In this document: positions 38,187 through 47,441 of the stretch, one piece after another
Layout: every line of letters begins with the position of its first letter
How positions within the stretch are numbered: the stretch's first letter is position 1
NCBI RefSeq assembly: GCF_003634775.1
Contig: NZ_RBXB01000002.1
Coordinates: 186,001-250,000, forward strand
DNA: 64,000 nt
DNA from: Chryseobacterium defluvii
GTDB lineage: Bacteria; Bacteroidota; Bacteroidia; Flavobacteriales; Weeksellaceae
Reading direction: 5' to 3'
Notes under the pieces: generated by a model
Database searches by the model: none
Seen by the model: the letters and a program-made list of their open reading frames with translations, nothing else
What the model was told of the DNA's origin: nothing
Position numbers and translations under genes: made by a program

Positions 38187-38951
38187 ATGATTGATACACA
38201 TACACATTTATACGCAGAAGAATTTGATGAAGACCGAAAAGAAGCTATTCAAAGAGCTCTGGACAAAGGAATCACGGAATTTTATCTTCCGGCGATAGAT
38301 TCCGAGTCTCATGAAAAAATGCTTCAACTGGAAACAGAGTACCCCGGACAAATTTTTTCCATGATGGGATTGCATCCTTGCTATGTAAAGCCGGAATCTT
38401 GGGAGAAAGAACTGGAAATTGTAAAAAATTATCTTGATCAGAGAGATTTTCCTGCAATAGGTGAGATTGGGATTGATCTGTATTGGGATAAAACGACATT
38501 AGACATCCAGGTGAAAGCTTTTGAACAGCAAATTGACTGGGCTATTGAAAAAGATCTACCTATCGTTATTCATACCCGGGAAAGCTTTGATGAAGTATTT
38601 GAAGTGCTGGAAAGAAAAAAACATGCAAAACTTCGCGGGATCTTTCATTGCTTTTCAGGGAACCTTGAGCAGGCAAAACATGCCATCGATCTGAATTTTA
38701 TTTTGGGGATCGGGGGAGTCGTTACTTTCAAAAATGGTAAAATAGACCAGTTTTTGCATGAAATTCCGCTGGATAAAATTGTTCTGGAAACGGATTCACC
38801 TTATCTGGCACCGGTTCCGCATAGAGGAAAACGTAATGAAAGTGCTTATCTGGATCTGGTAGTGGGTAAGCTCGTGAATATCTATCATATGGATTTTGCT
38901 GAGATCGACAGAATCACTACTGAAAATGCAAAAAAAATGTTTGTTATATAA
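38187..38951 (+). CDS. TatD-family metal-dependent hydrolase
   Basis: A 254-residue TIM-barrel hydrolase. The first metal motif is MIDTHTHLYAEEF; then MGLHPCYV, IGEIGIDLYWDK with the bridging Glu, IVIHTRESFDEVF, GIFHCFSG, and LETDSPYLAPVPHRGKRNE with the last Asp. These match TatD DNases, which act in DNA or RNA 3' processing and repair. Function in this organism is not proven. It converges with the RhlE-like helicase. Confidence 0.95.
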   Translation: MIDTHTHLYAEEFDEDRKEAIQRALDKGITEFYLPAIDSESHEKMLQLETEYPGQIFSMMGLHPCYVKPESWEKELEIVKNYLDQRDFPAIGEIGIDLYWDKTTLDIQVKAFEQQIDWAIEKDLPIVIHTRESFDEVFEVLERKKHAKLRGIFHCFSGNLEQAKHAIDLNFILGIGGVVTFKNGKIDQFLHEIPLDKIVLETDSPYLAPVPHRGKRNESAYLDLVVGKLVNIYHMDFAEIDRITTENAKKMFVI

Positions 38952-38999
38952 AGGAGCAGGCTTTGATCCGTTCAATGAAAAATAAAGCTGCAAAACTTA

Positions 39000-39027
39000 A
39001 AAAGCTTTCCGGTCCGGAAAGCTTTTT
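39000..39027. terminator. Bidirectional terminator between tatD-like and rhlE-like genes
   Basis: Palindromic stem AAAAAGCTTTCCGG/CCGGAAAGCTTTTT with almost no loop and A/T tails on both sides. Confidence 0.8.
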
Positions 39028-40320
39028 CTATTTTTTTCTTGTGAAATTTTTATTCTTAGGTTTTTTATACCCCGCTGATACCTCAGGGTTCTTTTTATTG
39101 TTCCTGGATTTTGAAGCAGGAGAGGGTTTAGGTCTTTCCGCTTGTGCAGGAACAGGCTTATTGTTGGAATCTCTTTTTTGAGCTACCAGATTATCCGTAT
39201 GGAAAGGATGATCTTTGATGACAGGAATCTTCATTCCGATCAGTTTTTCGGTATTTTTTAAGTTCAACAAATCTAAACTATCAACAAAAGAAATTGAAGT
39301 TCCTTCAGCACCGGCTCTCCCGGTTCTTCCGATCCTGTGAACATAGGTTTCGGAAACATCAGACAGCTCAAAATTAATAACGAATTTCAGTTCGTCAATA
39401 TCAATTCCTCTTGCTGCGATATCGGTGGCGATCAGTACTCTTGTTGTTCCGTTTTTAAAATTATTGAGTGCATTCTGGCGGGCATTCTGAGATTTGTCAC
39501 CATGAATAGCCTGTGCCGAAATATTACTTTTTACAAGCTTTTTGGTAATTCTGTCTGCTCCGCTTTTGGTTCTTGCAAATACCAAAACCGATTCTGAAAT
39601 ATCGTTTTGAAGAATATGGGTAAGAAGATTCAGCTTATCCTCCCTTTCTACAAAATATACAGATTGTTTGATCGTTTCTGCCGTAGAAGAAACGGGGGTG
39701 ACTTCAACTTTTACAGGCTGGTGTAAAATGGAATCGGCTAATTTCTGAATTTCTGCCGGCATTGTAGCTGAAAAGAAAAGCGTTTGTCTTTTCTGGGGTA
39801 AAAGTTTGATGATTCTCTTTACGTCATGCACAAAACCCATGTCCAGCATTCTGTCCGCTTCGTCAAGAACGAAAATTTCAATATTTTTTAAGCTGATAAT
39901 TCCCTGCGAAATAAAATCAAGCAGTCTTCCCGGCGTTGCCACCAATATATCGACTCCTTTTCTTAAGGCCGCTTCCTGATTGCCTTGCTTTACACCTCCG
40001 AAAACAACAAGCTGTTTTAAAGGCAGATATTTCCCGTAGGCATTGATGTTTTCTTCAATCTGTATAGCCAATTCTCTTGTAGGAGTAAGAATAAGGGCCT
40101 TGATATGGCGGTTAGGCGTTTTATTATTGGTTAAGTTCTGTAAAATAGGAATGGCAAACGCTGCCGTTTTTCCGGTTCCCGTTTGTGCGCATCCCAAAAA
40201 GTCTTTACCCTTTAAAATTTCTGGAATGGATTTTTCCTGAATAGGGGTGGGATTGATATATCCTTGGTCCTGAATTGCTTTTGCAATAGGCTCTATTAAA
40301 TGTAAGTCTGTAAAATTCAA
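39028..40320 (-). CDS. DEAD-box RNA helicase, RhlE-like
   Basis: A 430-residue DEAD-box helicase, shorter than the one at 32-34 kb. It shows [16 protein letters not shown] (Q motif), [55 protein letters not shown] [15 protein letters not shown] and [10 protein letters not shown]. The C-terminus (about 375-430) is basic and Pro/Lys/Asn-rich, as in RhlE. RhlE-type helicases act in ribosome assembly or RNA decay. The promoter is followed at once by a hairpin, so the mRNA leader begins with a stem-loop. Confidence 0.93.
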   Translation of the reverse strand: MNFTDLHLIEPIAKAIQDQGYINPTPIQEKSIPEILKGKDFLGCAQTGTGKTAAFAIPILQNLTNNKTPNRHIKALILTPTRELAIQIEENINAYGKYLPLKQLVVFGGVKQGNQEAALRKGVDILVATPGRLLDFISQGIISLKNIEIFVLDEADRMLDMGFVHDVKRIIKLLPQKRQTLFFSATMPAEIQKLADSILHQPVKVEVTPVSSTAETIKQSVYFVEREDKLNLLTHILQNDISESVLVFARTKSGADRITKKLVKSNISAQAIHGDKSQNARQNALNNFKNGTTRVLIATDIAARGIDIDELKFVINFELSDVSETYVHRIGRTGRAGAEGTSISFVDSLDLLNLKNTEKLIGMKIPVIKDHPFHTDNLVAQKRDSNNKPVPAQAERPKPSPASKSRNNKKNPEVSAGYKKPKNKNFTRKK

Positions 40321-40343
40321 ATGAATTGTTTTTTTAATTAAAA

Positions 40344-40369
40344 TAAAAATTCCTTCAATTCGAAGGAAT
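40344..40369 (-). terminator. Hairpin with T-rich tail in the rhlE-like leader; also end of the DUF6438 gene
   Basis: Stem ATTCCTTC/GAAGGAAT with an AATT loop, followed on the minus strand by TTTTTATTTT. It lies downstream of the DUF6438-like gene but also downstream of the helicase -7 element, so it could end the former and attenuate the latter. Confidence 0.55.
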
Positions 40370-40378
40370 TTGATTCTG

Positions 40379-40386
40379 CAAAGGTA
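40379..40386 (-). promoter_or_regulatory. -7 promoter element of the RhlE-like helicase (TACCTTTG)
   Basis: On the minus strand TACCTTTG fits TAnnTTTG, 58 bases before the helicase ATG, and is only about ten bases from the start of the hairpin. Confidence 0.6.
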
Positions 40387-40405
40387 GTTTAAATATTTTA
40401 AAGGA

Positions 40406-40894
40406 TTATTTTACCTTGTTCCATTGTTGATTATGTTTCAGATCTTCAAAGAACTGATAAAGCTGTGCCAATTTTTCACTGCCGTTTTTCCCGTAATCCT
40501 CTACATTTTTAGAACTTCCGTCTGCAAAATTAATTCTGAGGTAAGAGGTAGGTAGATCGGTAATATTGTTATTTCCATATTTATCGTTCAGGCTTTTAAT
40601 ATTTAGAGTGTCCAATAATGAAATCAGCTTGTTATAATCTGTTTCTTTAATGGTGGTTTTAAAAGTTCCTTCCCGTTCTTTGGAAAACTCGGCCTTGGAA
40701 GGGTTTTTTGTAAAGTTAAAATGTTCTGCTTCCAGCACGGCAGTCCTGTCCGAATTGATTGTCATTTTGAAGATAGGGCAAAAGCCAAAACATGCACCTG
40801 CTTCATATTCAATGACGGAGTATTTTGATTGTGCTTTTTGAGTATTGCATGAAAGTAAGAGGACAAATGCGAAAAGGCTTAATACGTATTTCAT
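40406..40894 (-). CDS. DUF6438-like lipoprotein, 162 aa
   Basis: A lipoprotein with lipobox LLSC followed by NTQK. The segment [17 protein letters not shown] near residues 29-45 with two close cysteines is the hallmark I associate with DUF6438; the rest is a beta-rich domain ([22 protein letters not shown]). Function unknown; presumably anchored in a membrane facing the periplasm or surface. Confidence 0.75.
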   Translation of the reverse strand: MKYVLSLFAFVLLLSCNTQKAQSKYSVIEYEAGACFGFCPIFKMTINSDRTAVLEAEHFNFTKNPSKAEFSKEREGTFKTTIKETDYNKLISLLDTLNIKSLNDKYGNNNITDLPTSYLRINFADGSSKNVEDYGKNGSEKLAQLYQFFEDLKHNQQWNKVK

Positions 40895-41050
40895 AATTCA
40901 AATTTGATAGAATCTGTCAAGAACTGTTCCAAAGCAGAGACTAAAGTTTTGTTAGTATGAATAGGTAGGGATCATATAATAATTGCTATGAATTATATAA
41001 ATACTTCTATTTTATAGGGTTTATATTTACGAAAAACCAAATAATACCTT

Positions 41051-42190
41051 ATGAGAAAAATTATTATTTTGCTGGGAGCGGTTTCGGCTCTTGGCGCCAA
41101 TGCACAATCATGGAATCTTTCGGGGAATACGGGAACAAATCCAAGTACGGATTTTATAGGAACTACGGATAATCAATCTTTAGTTTTTAAAACCAACAAT
41201 ACAGAGAAAGTAAAGATAACACCTAATGGAAGATTTATTTTTTTTAATGTGGCTACACCAGGACAGGTTTGGGATAAGAATCTGTTTTTCGGTGGAGGAA
41301 TAGATAATCCTACAGCAACAGGAAATGTTGTCTTTGGAATAGGAGCATTTACCCAAAATACTGTGGGAGGTGGAAATACGGCCTTGGGAAATAATGCGAT
41401 GTCTCTTATGACGGGGGGAGATTTTAATGTTGCTCTGGGTTTGAATAGTATGAGAAATACACAAAGTGGTACATACAATACTGCGGTAGGAATGAATGCG
41501 CTGGAAAATTTTAAGTCAGGTGACGGGAATACATCTGTAGGAACAGGTTCAATGGCCTTAGGTAACTTAATCGGTAATAACAATGTAGGATTAGGGCTTA
41601 ACGTTTTAAGATATTTAAATTCAGGAAACAACAATGTAGCTATTGGAGCAGATTCATATAGAGCATTAGCTACCGGATCGAATAATGTAAGTTTAGGTTT
41701 TTCAAATGCCAGATATATTACATCCGGAAATAATAATATTTTTATTGGAAGCAATATTACTCCTTATAATACCACCTCACCTAATAATGAACTTAATATC
41801 GGAAACTGGATCGTAGGAAACAATGGAACTATAGGAATAGGAACATTTACAAATCAATTACCGGCAGATGGAGTAGCATCCGATGGAAATAAATACAAGC
41901 TTTTTGTAAAAGACGGCATCAAAACAGAAAAAGTAAAAGTAGATGTTTCTTCTGCCAATGGCTGGGCAGATTACGTTTTTGAGAAAGACTATAAGCTCTT
42001 ACCACTAAATGATCTGGAAAAATACATTGCTCAGAACGGTCATTTACCTGAAGTTCCTACAACAGAAGAAGCCATGAGGAACGGCATTGAATTAAAAGAA
42101 ATGAATATTCTGTTGCTGAAAAAGATTGAAGAACTCACGTTGTATATGATTGAACAGCAAAAGCGTATTGAAGCTCTTGAGGCAAAGTAA
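41051..42190 (+). CDS. Secreted beta-solenoid protein with eight 17-residue repeats and a C-terminal coiled coil
   Basis: A 379-residue exported protein (signal peptide ends ANAQS). Residues about 92-227 are eight tandem units of exactly 17 residues with pattern N-(T/N)-(A/V)-x-(L/I/V)-G-x-x-x-x-x-x-x-x-(S/G)-G-x, for example NTAVGMNALENFKSGDG and NNVAIGADSYRALATGS; this is a YadA-head-like or left-handed solenoid. The C-terminal part (about 295-379) has DYKLLPLNDLEKYIAQNGHL and ends in a heptad-like helix (ILLLKKIEELTLYMIEQQKR). It is likely a surface or fibre protein; the C-terminal region is common in flavobacterial tail-fibre-like proteins. Confidence 0.82.
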   Translation: MRKIIILLGAVSALGANAQSWNLSGNTGTNPSTDFIGTTDNQSLVFKTNNTEKVKITPNGRFIFFNVATPGQVWDKNLFFGGGIDNPTATGNVVFGIGAFTQNTVGGGNTALGNNAMSLMTGGDFNVALGLNSMRNTQSGTYNTAVGMNALENFKSGDGNTSVGTGSMALGNLIGNNNVGLGLNVLRYLNSGNNNVAIGADSYRALATGSNNVSLGFSNARYITSGNNNIFIGSNITPYNTTSPNNELNIGNWIVGNNGTIGIGTFTNQLPADGVASDGNKYKLFVKDGIKTEKVKVDVSSANGWADYVFEKDYKLLPLNDLEKYIAQNGHLPEVPTTEEAMRNGIELKEMNILLLKKIEELTLYMIEQQKRIEALEAK

Positions 42191-42192
42191 GG

Positions 42193-42211
42193 TAAATTTG
42201 TTTTATATTTG
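42193..42211 (+). promoter_or_regulatory. Two tandem -7 elements before the methyltransferase gene
   Basis: TAAATTTG (42193-42200) and TATATTTG (42204-42211) both fit TAnnTTTG. The leader of about 90 bases contains a small hairpin (CCGTTT/AAACGG, 42252-42266). Confidence 0.45.
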
Positions 42212-42306
42212 CATGTAACACTATCGAAGTGTCATAAAACCTTAATATAAACCGTTTTTTAAACGGATTTGTAAACAGTTTTACAGTCTTTTAAAAACAT
42301 TTCCTC

Positions 42307-43038
42307 ATGTATAACTTTTTAAAATCAGTGGCTAAAAATTTAATTCCTGAAAAAATACTTATCAATAATGAAGAAAATTTCAGAAAATTATTAGCGCCTT
42401 TCTATAAAGGAAATAGTAATGAGTGTAATGTTTGTGGAACACAACTGAAGGGGTTTGCAGAATTGCCAAACGGGGAAAAGATATGTCCGGTATGTGGTAG
42501 CCTGCCAAGGGCACGAAGGCTGTATAAGCTTTTGGAAACAGAATTTTTACAACCGAATATCTCTTTTCTTGATTTCTCTCCTTTCAGAGTCCTGTATAAA
42601 AAATTAAAGGCTAAAAAGAATATCCGGTATTTTTCTTCGGATTATGAAGATGATTTTCTGGCAGATTATCACTTTGATATCAGAAATATAGATGCTGAAA
42701 ATGATAAATTTGATCTTATTACATGCTATCATATTCTGGAACATGTTATCGAGGATACGGAAGCCATGAAAGAGCTGCACAGGGTATTAAAGCCGGGAGG
42801 TACTTTACTGGTACAGACACCTTTCAAAGATGGGGAAATTTATGAAGATTATAGCATTACAACTCCCGAAGACAGGCTGAAATATTTCGGACAGGATAAT
42901 CATGTGAGGATTTATTCCGTGTCAGGATTGGAAAACAGATTAAAGGAGGCCGGTTTAACAACTGAAGTCAGGACTTTTGCTGCTGATCATTTTTATGGGC
43001 TGTCGGATAAAGAAAGAATAATCATTTGCAGGAAATAA
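42307..43038 (+). CDS. SAM-dependent methyltransferase with N-terminal zinc ribbon
   Basis: A 243-residue protein. Two CxxC pairs (CNVCG near 40 and CPVCGSLPRARR near 61) form a zinc ribbon. The catalytic domain then contains FDLITCYHILEHVIEDTEAM and LHRVLKPGGTLLVQTPF, characteristic of class I methyltransferases; motif I is weak (LDFSPFRVLY). Similar enzymes are found near glycan or cell-surface genes, but the substrate is not known. It ends at a bidirectional terminator shared with obgE. Confidence 0.88.
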   Translation: MYNFLKSVAKNLIPEKILINNEENFRKLLAPFYKGNSNECNVCGTQLKGFAELPNGEKICPVCGSLPRARRLYKLLETEFLQPNISFLDFSPFRVLYKKLKAKKNIRYFSSDYEDDFLADYHFDIRNIDAENDKFDLITCYHILEHVIEDTEAMKELHRVLKPGGTLLVQTPFKDGEIYEDYSITTPEDRLKYFGQDNHVRIYSVSGLENRLKEAGLTTEVRTFAADHFYGLSDKERIIICRK

Positions 43039-43059
43039 TAAAACCTGCTTTATAAAATA

Positions 43060-43090
43060 AAAGGATAAACAAAACTGTTTATCCTTTTTT
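43060..43090. terminator. Bidirectional terminator between the methyltransferase gene and obgE
   Basis: Stem AAAGGATAAAC/GTTTATCCTTT with a six-base loop and T-rich tail. Confidence 0.8.
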
Positions 43091-43097
43091 ATTTGCT

Positions 43098-44081
43098 CTA
43101 TCCGTGTAATTTCTTCCAGATAGCATCTTTCAATTCTGTGAGTCCTTCTCCGGTTACCCCTGAAAAAAACAGAGGCTGTCTGTTTTCCGGAAATTCTGCA
43201 GCTATTTCCTTCTTCAGCTCATCATCCAGAAGATCGGATTTTGAAATGGAAATAAGAAAGTCTTTATCAAGCAGTTCAGGGTTGTATTCTTTCAATTCAT
43301 TTTCAAGAATTTTGAATTCCTGAAAGTGGCTTTCGGAATCTGCAGGAATTAAGAAGAGAAGGATGGCATTCCTTTCAATATGTCTTAAAAATCGGTGTCC
43401 AAGTCCTTTTCCTTCTGCAGCTCCTTCAATAATTCCCGGAATATCGGCCATTACAAAAGACTTATAATTTCTGTAATCTACAATTCCTAAGTTAGGAGTT
43501 AATGTCGTAAAGGCATAGTTCGCAATTTTAGGCTTTGCGGCAGATACGGAAGCCAGAAGAGTAGATTTTCCGGCATTCGGGAATCCTACCAATCCTACAT
43601 CTGCTAAAATTTTAAGCTCAAAAGTGATATATCCTTCTTCACCCGGAAGTCCCGGTTGTGCATACCTTGGAGTCTGATTGGTTGAAGATTTGAAATGCTC
43701 ATTTCCTAAACCACCTTTTCCTCCATGCATCAGGATAATCTCCTGTCCGTCTTCTAAAATCTCACCGATAATTTCGCCGTCCTCATTTTTAGCAATCGTA
43801 CCAATAGGCACTTCAATATAAACATCAGCTCCGAAAGCTCCTGTCAACTGATTTTTACCACCGTTCTCACCACGTTCCGCTTTTACGTGACGGGTATAAC
43901 GGAGAGGAAGTAAAGTCCATTCGTGAGCATTCCCTTTCATAATGATATGTCCACCTCGTCCACCGTCTCCACCATCAGGACCACCTTTTGGAATATATTT
44001 TTCACGGCGGAGATGCGCAGAGCCTGCACCACCATGTCCGCTTTTACAATGAATCTTTACGTAATCTACAAAATTTGACAT
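43098..44081 (-). CDS. obgE: Obg/CgtA GTPase
   Basis: A 327-residue GTPase acting in large-subunit ribosome assembly and growth control. The glycine-rich Obg fold (about 1-158) has [20 protein letters not shown] and GGKGGLGN; the G domain has GFPNAGKST (G1), TTLTPN (G2), DIPGI (G3), with SKSD as G4. The C-terminal Obg extension of some Gram-positives is absent, as usual here. First in the minus direction after adk, with an inverted repeat between. Confidence 0.96.
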   Translation of the reverse strand: MSNFVDYVKIHCKSGHGGAGSAHLRREKYIPKGGPDGGDGGRGGHIIMKGNAHEWTLLPLRYTRHVKAERGENGGKNQLTGAFGADVYIEVPIGTIAKNEDGEIIGEILEDGQEIILMHGGKGGLGNEHFKSSTNQTPRYAQPGLPGEEGYITFELKILADVGLVGFPNAGKSTLLASVSAAKPKIANYAFTTLTPNLGIVDYRNYKSFVMADIPGIIEGAAEGKGLGHRFLRHIERNAILLFLIPADSESHFQEFKILENELKEYNPELLDKDFLISISKSDLLDDELKKEIAAEFPENRQPLFFSGVTGEGLTELKDAIWKKLHG

Positions 44082-44096
44082 TTCTTATAATTAGGA

Positions 44097-44148
44097 GTGA
44101 TGAGTTATGAATTATGAGTATGAATTGTAAAAATTTATAACTCATCAC
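44097..44148. repeat. Inverted repeat GTGATGAGTTAT/ATAACTCATCAC between obgE and adk
   Basis: Exact 12-bp arms enclosing an AT-rich loop that itself repeats GAATTATGAG. It resembles the AT-rich words of 38105-38186 and has no T run on the minus strand, so it is not a typical terminator. Confidence 0.55.
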
Positions 44149-44161
44149 CCACAACTTTTAA

Positions 44162-44740
44162 CTATTTTATTTTTTCTACTTCAGCAAACAATTTTTGAGC
44201 AATTTCATCAATTTCTCCAACACCGTTTACTTCTACATATTTACCTTGCTGCTTGTACAGCTCGGCAACTTCTGCTGTTTTTGTATAATATTCTTTAATC
44301 CTGTTTTCAATGATCTCTACATTGCTGTCGTCGGATCTTCCGCTGGTTTCCCCTCTTTTTAATAATCTTTCAACGAGGATCTTATCTTCTACGATCAGAG
44401 AAAGACAGATATCAATCTCATCATTCAGTTCTTCTTTAACGATTGTCTCCAATGCTTCAGTCTGGGCTACAGTTCTTGGATACCCGTCAAAAATAAATCC
44501 GTTCGTATCAGTAGGTTTTCTGATCTCGTCGATCAGCATATCTGTTGTTACCTGGTCCGGAACCAATTCTCCTTTATCGATGTAGGATTTAGCCAGTTTT
44601 CCCAGTTCAGTATCGTTTTTCATGTTGTATCTGAAAAGATCACCGGTAGAAACCTGCTTTAGGTTGAATTTTTCGATCAGATTTTGTGCTTGTGTTCCTT
44701 TTCCACTTCCTGGAGGGCCGAACAGAACAATGTTTATCAT
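44162..44740 (-). CDS. adk: Adenylate kinase
   Basis: A 192-residue kinase converting AMP and ATP to two ADP. Walker A is GPPGSGKGTQ at 8-17; the NMP-binding region has STGDLFRYNM; FDGYPRTVAQ and the LID region LLKRGETSGRSDDSN follow. It is the short-LID form without zinc cysteines. With hpt upstream and obgE downstream it forms a run of nucleotide and GTPase genes. Confidence 0.96.
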   Translation of the reverse strand: MINIVLFGPPGSGKGTQAQNLIEKFNLKQVSTGDLFRYNMKNDTELGKLAKSYIDKGELVPDQVTTDMLIDEIRKPTDTNGFIFDGYPRTVAQTEALETIVKEELNDEIDICLSLIVEDKILVERLLKRGETSGRSDDSNVEIIENRIKEYYTKTAEVAELYKQQGKYVEVNGVGEIDEIAQKLFAEVEKIK

Positions 44741-44780
44741 AATGTTGAAGGGCTTCTGGCAATTGGCGGTTTGCTTTTTT

Positions 44781-44844
44781 GCTTTTAGCTATTTTTAAGT
44801 TATTATTGAATGTATTTCTTTATTCTACTTTTTAGGCTAAAAGC
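44781..44844. repeat. Inverted repeat GCTTTTAGC/GCTAAAAGC between adk and hpt
   Basis: Nine-base exact arms 46 bases apart in a wordy AT-rich spacer (44741-44866). Confidence 0.35.
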
Positions 44845-44866
44845 TATCAGCTCATAGCCAACAGCG

Positions 44867-45421
44867 TTAATGATTGATTTGTCCTTCTTCCAATTGATAT
44901 AAATTGGGTAAATTTCTTCCTAATTCATCATAATCCAATCCATAACCAAGAACAAACTTATTTGGAATTTCTTTTCCAATATAATCAAGCTTGAAATCTT
45001 TCTTATACACTTCAGGTTTCAATAAGAAAGAAGCCAGTTTTACGGACTTCGGACGTTGTGTTTCCTTGAAATATTTAAAAAGGCTTTCCACCGTATTTCC
45101 TGTATCTACAATATCTTCCACAAGGATAATATGACGGTCTTTCACATCTTTGGTAAGCTCCATTTTCTGGTAAACAATCCCCGTAGATTCTGTTCCTGCA
45201 TAAGAACTCATCTGGATGAAAGCAATCTCGCAATTTCCCGGGTAATATTTCAAAAGATCAGAAAAAAACATGATTACGCCATTCAAAACACCAATGAAAA
45301 CAGGAACTTCGTCCTTGTAATCCTCATAAATTTTTAAAGCTGTCGCTTTTACAATCTCCTGAATTTCGGCGTCCTTCAGATAAGGAACAAAAGTTTTGTC
45401 GTGAACTTGAATGCTTTCCAT
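44867..45421 (-). CDS. hpt: Hypoxanthine phosphoribosyltransferase
   Basis: A 184-residue purine-salvage enzyme that makes IMP or GMP from the free base and PRPP. The PRPP motif is seen as HIILVEDIVDTGNTVESL (about 95-112), a match to the classic VEDIIDTG. VFIGVLNGVIMFFSDLL with the LNG loop and the C-terminal FVLGYGLDYDELGRNLP also fit HPRT. A TAACTTTG promoter element precedes it. Confidence 0.95.
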   Translation of the reverse strand: MESIQVHDKTFVPYLKDAEIQEIVKATALKIYEDYKDEVPVFIGVLNGVIMFFSDLLKYYPGNCEIAFIQMSSYAGTESTGIVYQKMELTKDVKDRHIILVEDIVDTGNTVESLFKYFKETQRPKSVKLASFLLKPEVYKKDFKLDYIGKEIPNKFVLGYGLDYDELGRNLPNLYQLEEGQINH

Positions 45422-45440
45422 AAATAAAATTAGTAGGTGG

Positions 45441-45448
45441 CAAAGTTA
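45441..45448 (-). promoter_or_regulatory. -7 promoter element of hpt (TAACTTTG)
   Basis: On the minus strand TAACTTTG fits TAnnTTTG, 19 bases before the ATG at 45421. Confidence 0.55.
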
Positions 45449-45512
45449 CGGATTTTTGATGAAAATATTTTCCTGTTTTATTTCAAGTTCCGAAAAGGAT
45501 TTAAGTTGAAAT

Positions 45513-45601
45513 GTCATTCTGAATGAAACAAAGTGGAGCGAAGAATCTATCTGACAGATTATGGGATAGAGGATAAGAGATTCTTCCTTCCTCAGAATGG
45601 C
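45513..45601. repeat. Miniature palindromic element with terminal and inner inverted repeats, 89 bp
   Basis: Ends are GTCATTCTGA and TCAGAATGGC; inside are GAAGAATCT (45540) and AGATTCTTC (45578), again complementary. The whole can fold into one long hairpin. It lies in the 335-base gap between hpt and the ABC-F gene, which holds no other gene. From memory, CATTCTGA...GAAGAATCT elements are dispersed in many Bacteroidota genomes. Confidence 0.7.
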
Positions 45602-45639
45602 AAAAACTGAAACATAAAAAGCAAATTTAAAAGAATCAC

Positions 45640-45647
45640 TATCTTTG
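45640..45647 (+). promoter_or_regulatory. -7 promoter element of the ABC-F gene (TATCTTTG), long leader
   Basis: Matches TAnnTTTG and is 109 bases before the ATG at 45757, implying an unusually long leader for this region. Confidence 0.5.
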
Positions 45648-45756
45648 TCCTTTCAAACCCCAAAATATAAGACATGTAGGATACAGTTTCTTTCAGATTT
45701 AATTGAATAATAACCATTCGTGCTATTGACGTTTAACCTTAATTAAGAAAGAAATC

Positions 45757-47346
45757 ATGCTTTTTCTACATCATATATCCTTTGGGTTTCCTGCGGGAAA
45801 TCTGCTTTTTAATTCTATAAATTTAACGATACCATCTCATACCAAATCGGCTTTGGTCGGAAGTAACGGCATGGGAAAATCTACCTTACTGAAATTGATT
45901 GCCGGCGAAATTGAACCTCTGGAAGGAAATATCAATATTCAAGGTGATCTGTTGTACGTTCCGCAAATGTTCGGGAACTGTAATTATTTGACCGTTGCAG
46001 AATGTTTGAAAATTGAGAAAAAGTTAGAAGCGCTTCAAAAAATCACTAATGGCGAAGTGGATGAAATCTATTTTGAAACATTGAATGACGACTGGGATAT
46101 TGAAGAACGTTGTCAGAATGCTTTACAATACTGGAAACTTGAAAATGTTAGTGTACATCAAAAACTGGAAAGCTTAAGTGGCGGTCGAAAAACCAAGGTC
46201 TTTCTTGCCGGAATTCAGATCAACCAACCGGAAATTATTTTGCTTGATGAACCTACCAATCATCTGGACTTGGAGGGAAGAAACCTGTTGTATGATTTTA
46301 TTGAAAAAACAAGCTCAACGGTTATCATTGTCAGTCATGACCGAACTTTACTGAATCTGGTTGATACTATTTTTGAATTAAGCAATCAGGGAATTTCTAC
46401 CTATGGCGGGAACTATGATTTTTATGCTGAACAGAAAGAAATCGAAAATGAAGCCCTGCAAAACGATATTCATTCCAAAGAACGGGCGTTGAAAAAGGCC
46501 AAAGAAAAAGAACGTGAAACAATGGAACGAAAACAAAAACTTGACGCAAGAGGAAAAGGAAAGCAGGAAAAATCCGGAGTGGCGAGAATTATGATGAATA
46601 CACTCCGGAATAATGCGGAGAAAAATACTTCCAGATTAAAAAGCGTTCATGCCGAGAAAATCAATGATATTTCCGGTGACTTACGGGATTTGCGCTCGTC
46701 TGTGAGGAATGCGGATCAGATGAAAGTGAATTTCAATGACTCGAATTTACATTCGGGGAAAATTCTGATTTCTGCGGAGGAAATTAATTTTAAATATGAG
46801 GAAGAAAATCTTTGGAAAGAAAATCTCAGTCTTGAAATCCGAAGTGGAGACAGGATTTGTATCAAAGGTTCCAACGGTTCCGGGAAAACAACATTGATTA
46901 AATTGTTATTGGGAGATTGGGAGCCCTCTGCAGGGAAAATTACCAGAGCGGATTTTCAAACGATTTATGTTGACCAGGAATATTCTTTAATTGATAGAAA
47001 TTCTACCGTATATGAATTTGTCCAACAGTTCAACGACAATGCCATGCAGGAATTCGAAATAAAAACCTTTTTGTCAAGATTTTTATTCGGAAAGGAAACG
47101 TGGGACAAAAAATGTAATGTTCTGAGCGGCGGAGAACGCTTGCGGCTACTTCTATGCGGGCTTTCCATCAGCAATAAAGCTCCCGATATGATGATTCTCG
47201 ATGAACCGACGAATAATTTAGACCTTCAAAATGTGGAAATACTTACGAATTCTATTAAAGATTATCATGGGACTTTGGTGGTGATCTCGCATGATGAGGT
47301 GTTTCTGGAGGAGATTGGAGTGAAAGACGAAATTTTGCTGATTTAA
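45757..47346 (+). CDS. ABC-F family ATPase
   Basis: A 529-residue soluble protein with two ABC domains and no transmembrane segment. Walker A motifs are GSNGMGKST (about 35) and GSNGSGKTT (about 371); signature motifs LSGGRKTKV and LSGGERLRL; Walker B segments end in LLDEPTNHLDL and ILDEPTNNLDL. The linker between domains is rich in charged residues (KKAKEKERETMERKQK). ABC-F proteins act on the ribosome, for example in translation rescue or antibiotic protection. The exact subfamily is not clear from sequence alone. Confidence 0.93.
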   Translation: MLFLHHISFGFPAGNLLFNSINLTIPSHTKSALVGSNGMGKSTLLKLIAGEIEPLEGNINIQGDLLYVPQMFGNCNYLTVAECLKIEKKLEALQKITNGEVDEIYFETLNDDWDIEERCQNALQYWKLENVSVHQKLESLSGGRKTKVFLAGIQINQPEIILLDEPTNHLDLEGRNLLYDFIEKTSSTVIIVSHDRTLLNLVDTIFELSNQGISTYGGNYDFYAEQKEIENEALQNDIHSKERALKKAKEKERETMERKQKLDARGKGKQEKSGVARIMMNTLRNNAEKNTSRLKSVHAEKINDISGDLRDLRSSVRNADQMKVNFNDSNLHSGKILISAEEINFKYEEENLWKENLSLEIRSGDRICIKGSNGSGKTTLIKLLLGDWEPSAGKITRADFQTIYVDQEYSLIDRNSTVYEFVQQFNDNAMQEFEIKTFLSRFLFGKETWDKKCNVLSGGERLRLLLCGLSISNKAPDMMILDEPTNNLDLQNVEILTNSIKDYHGTLVVISHDEVFLEEIGVKDEILLI

Positions 47347-47441
47347 AATTAAAAACAGAATTATCTGCTTTTTGCTTTTTTCGTAGGAATCCAAACGGTT
47401 GAATTGTGAAAACCTTATTTGGATTCCTATAGAAGAAATGA

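Noticed and set aside
41324..41731. Periodic repeats considered as a CRISPR array
   Set aside because: The units are coding, contiguous and diverged, with no identical repeats or spacers and no cas genes nearby.
41173..41754. A 193-codon minus-strand frame opposite the solenoid repeats
   Set aside because: It arises from the regular 51-base repeat; composition (Pro, Leu, Phe) is unlike a real protein and there is no promoter.
45674..45679. ATG-TAG start-stop pair in the long ABC-F leader, as in ribosome-stalling attenuators
   Set aside because: A six-base match is expected by chance and no alternative stem-loops around it were convincing.
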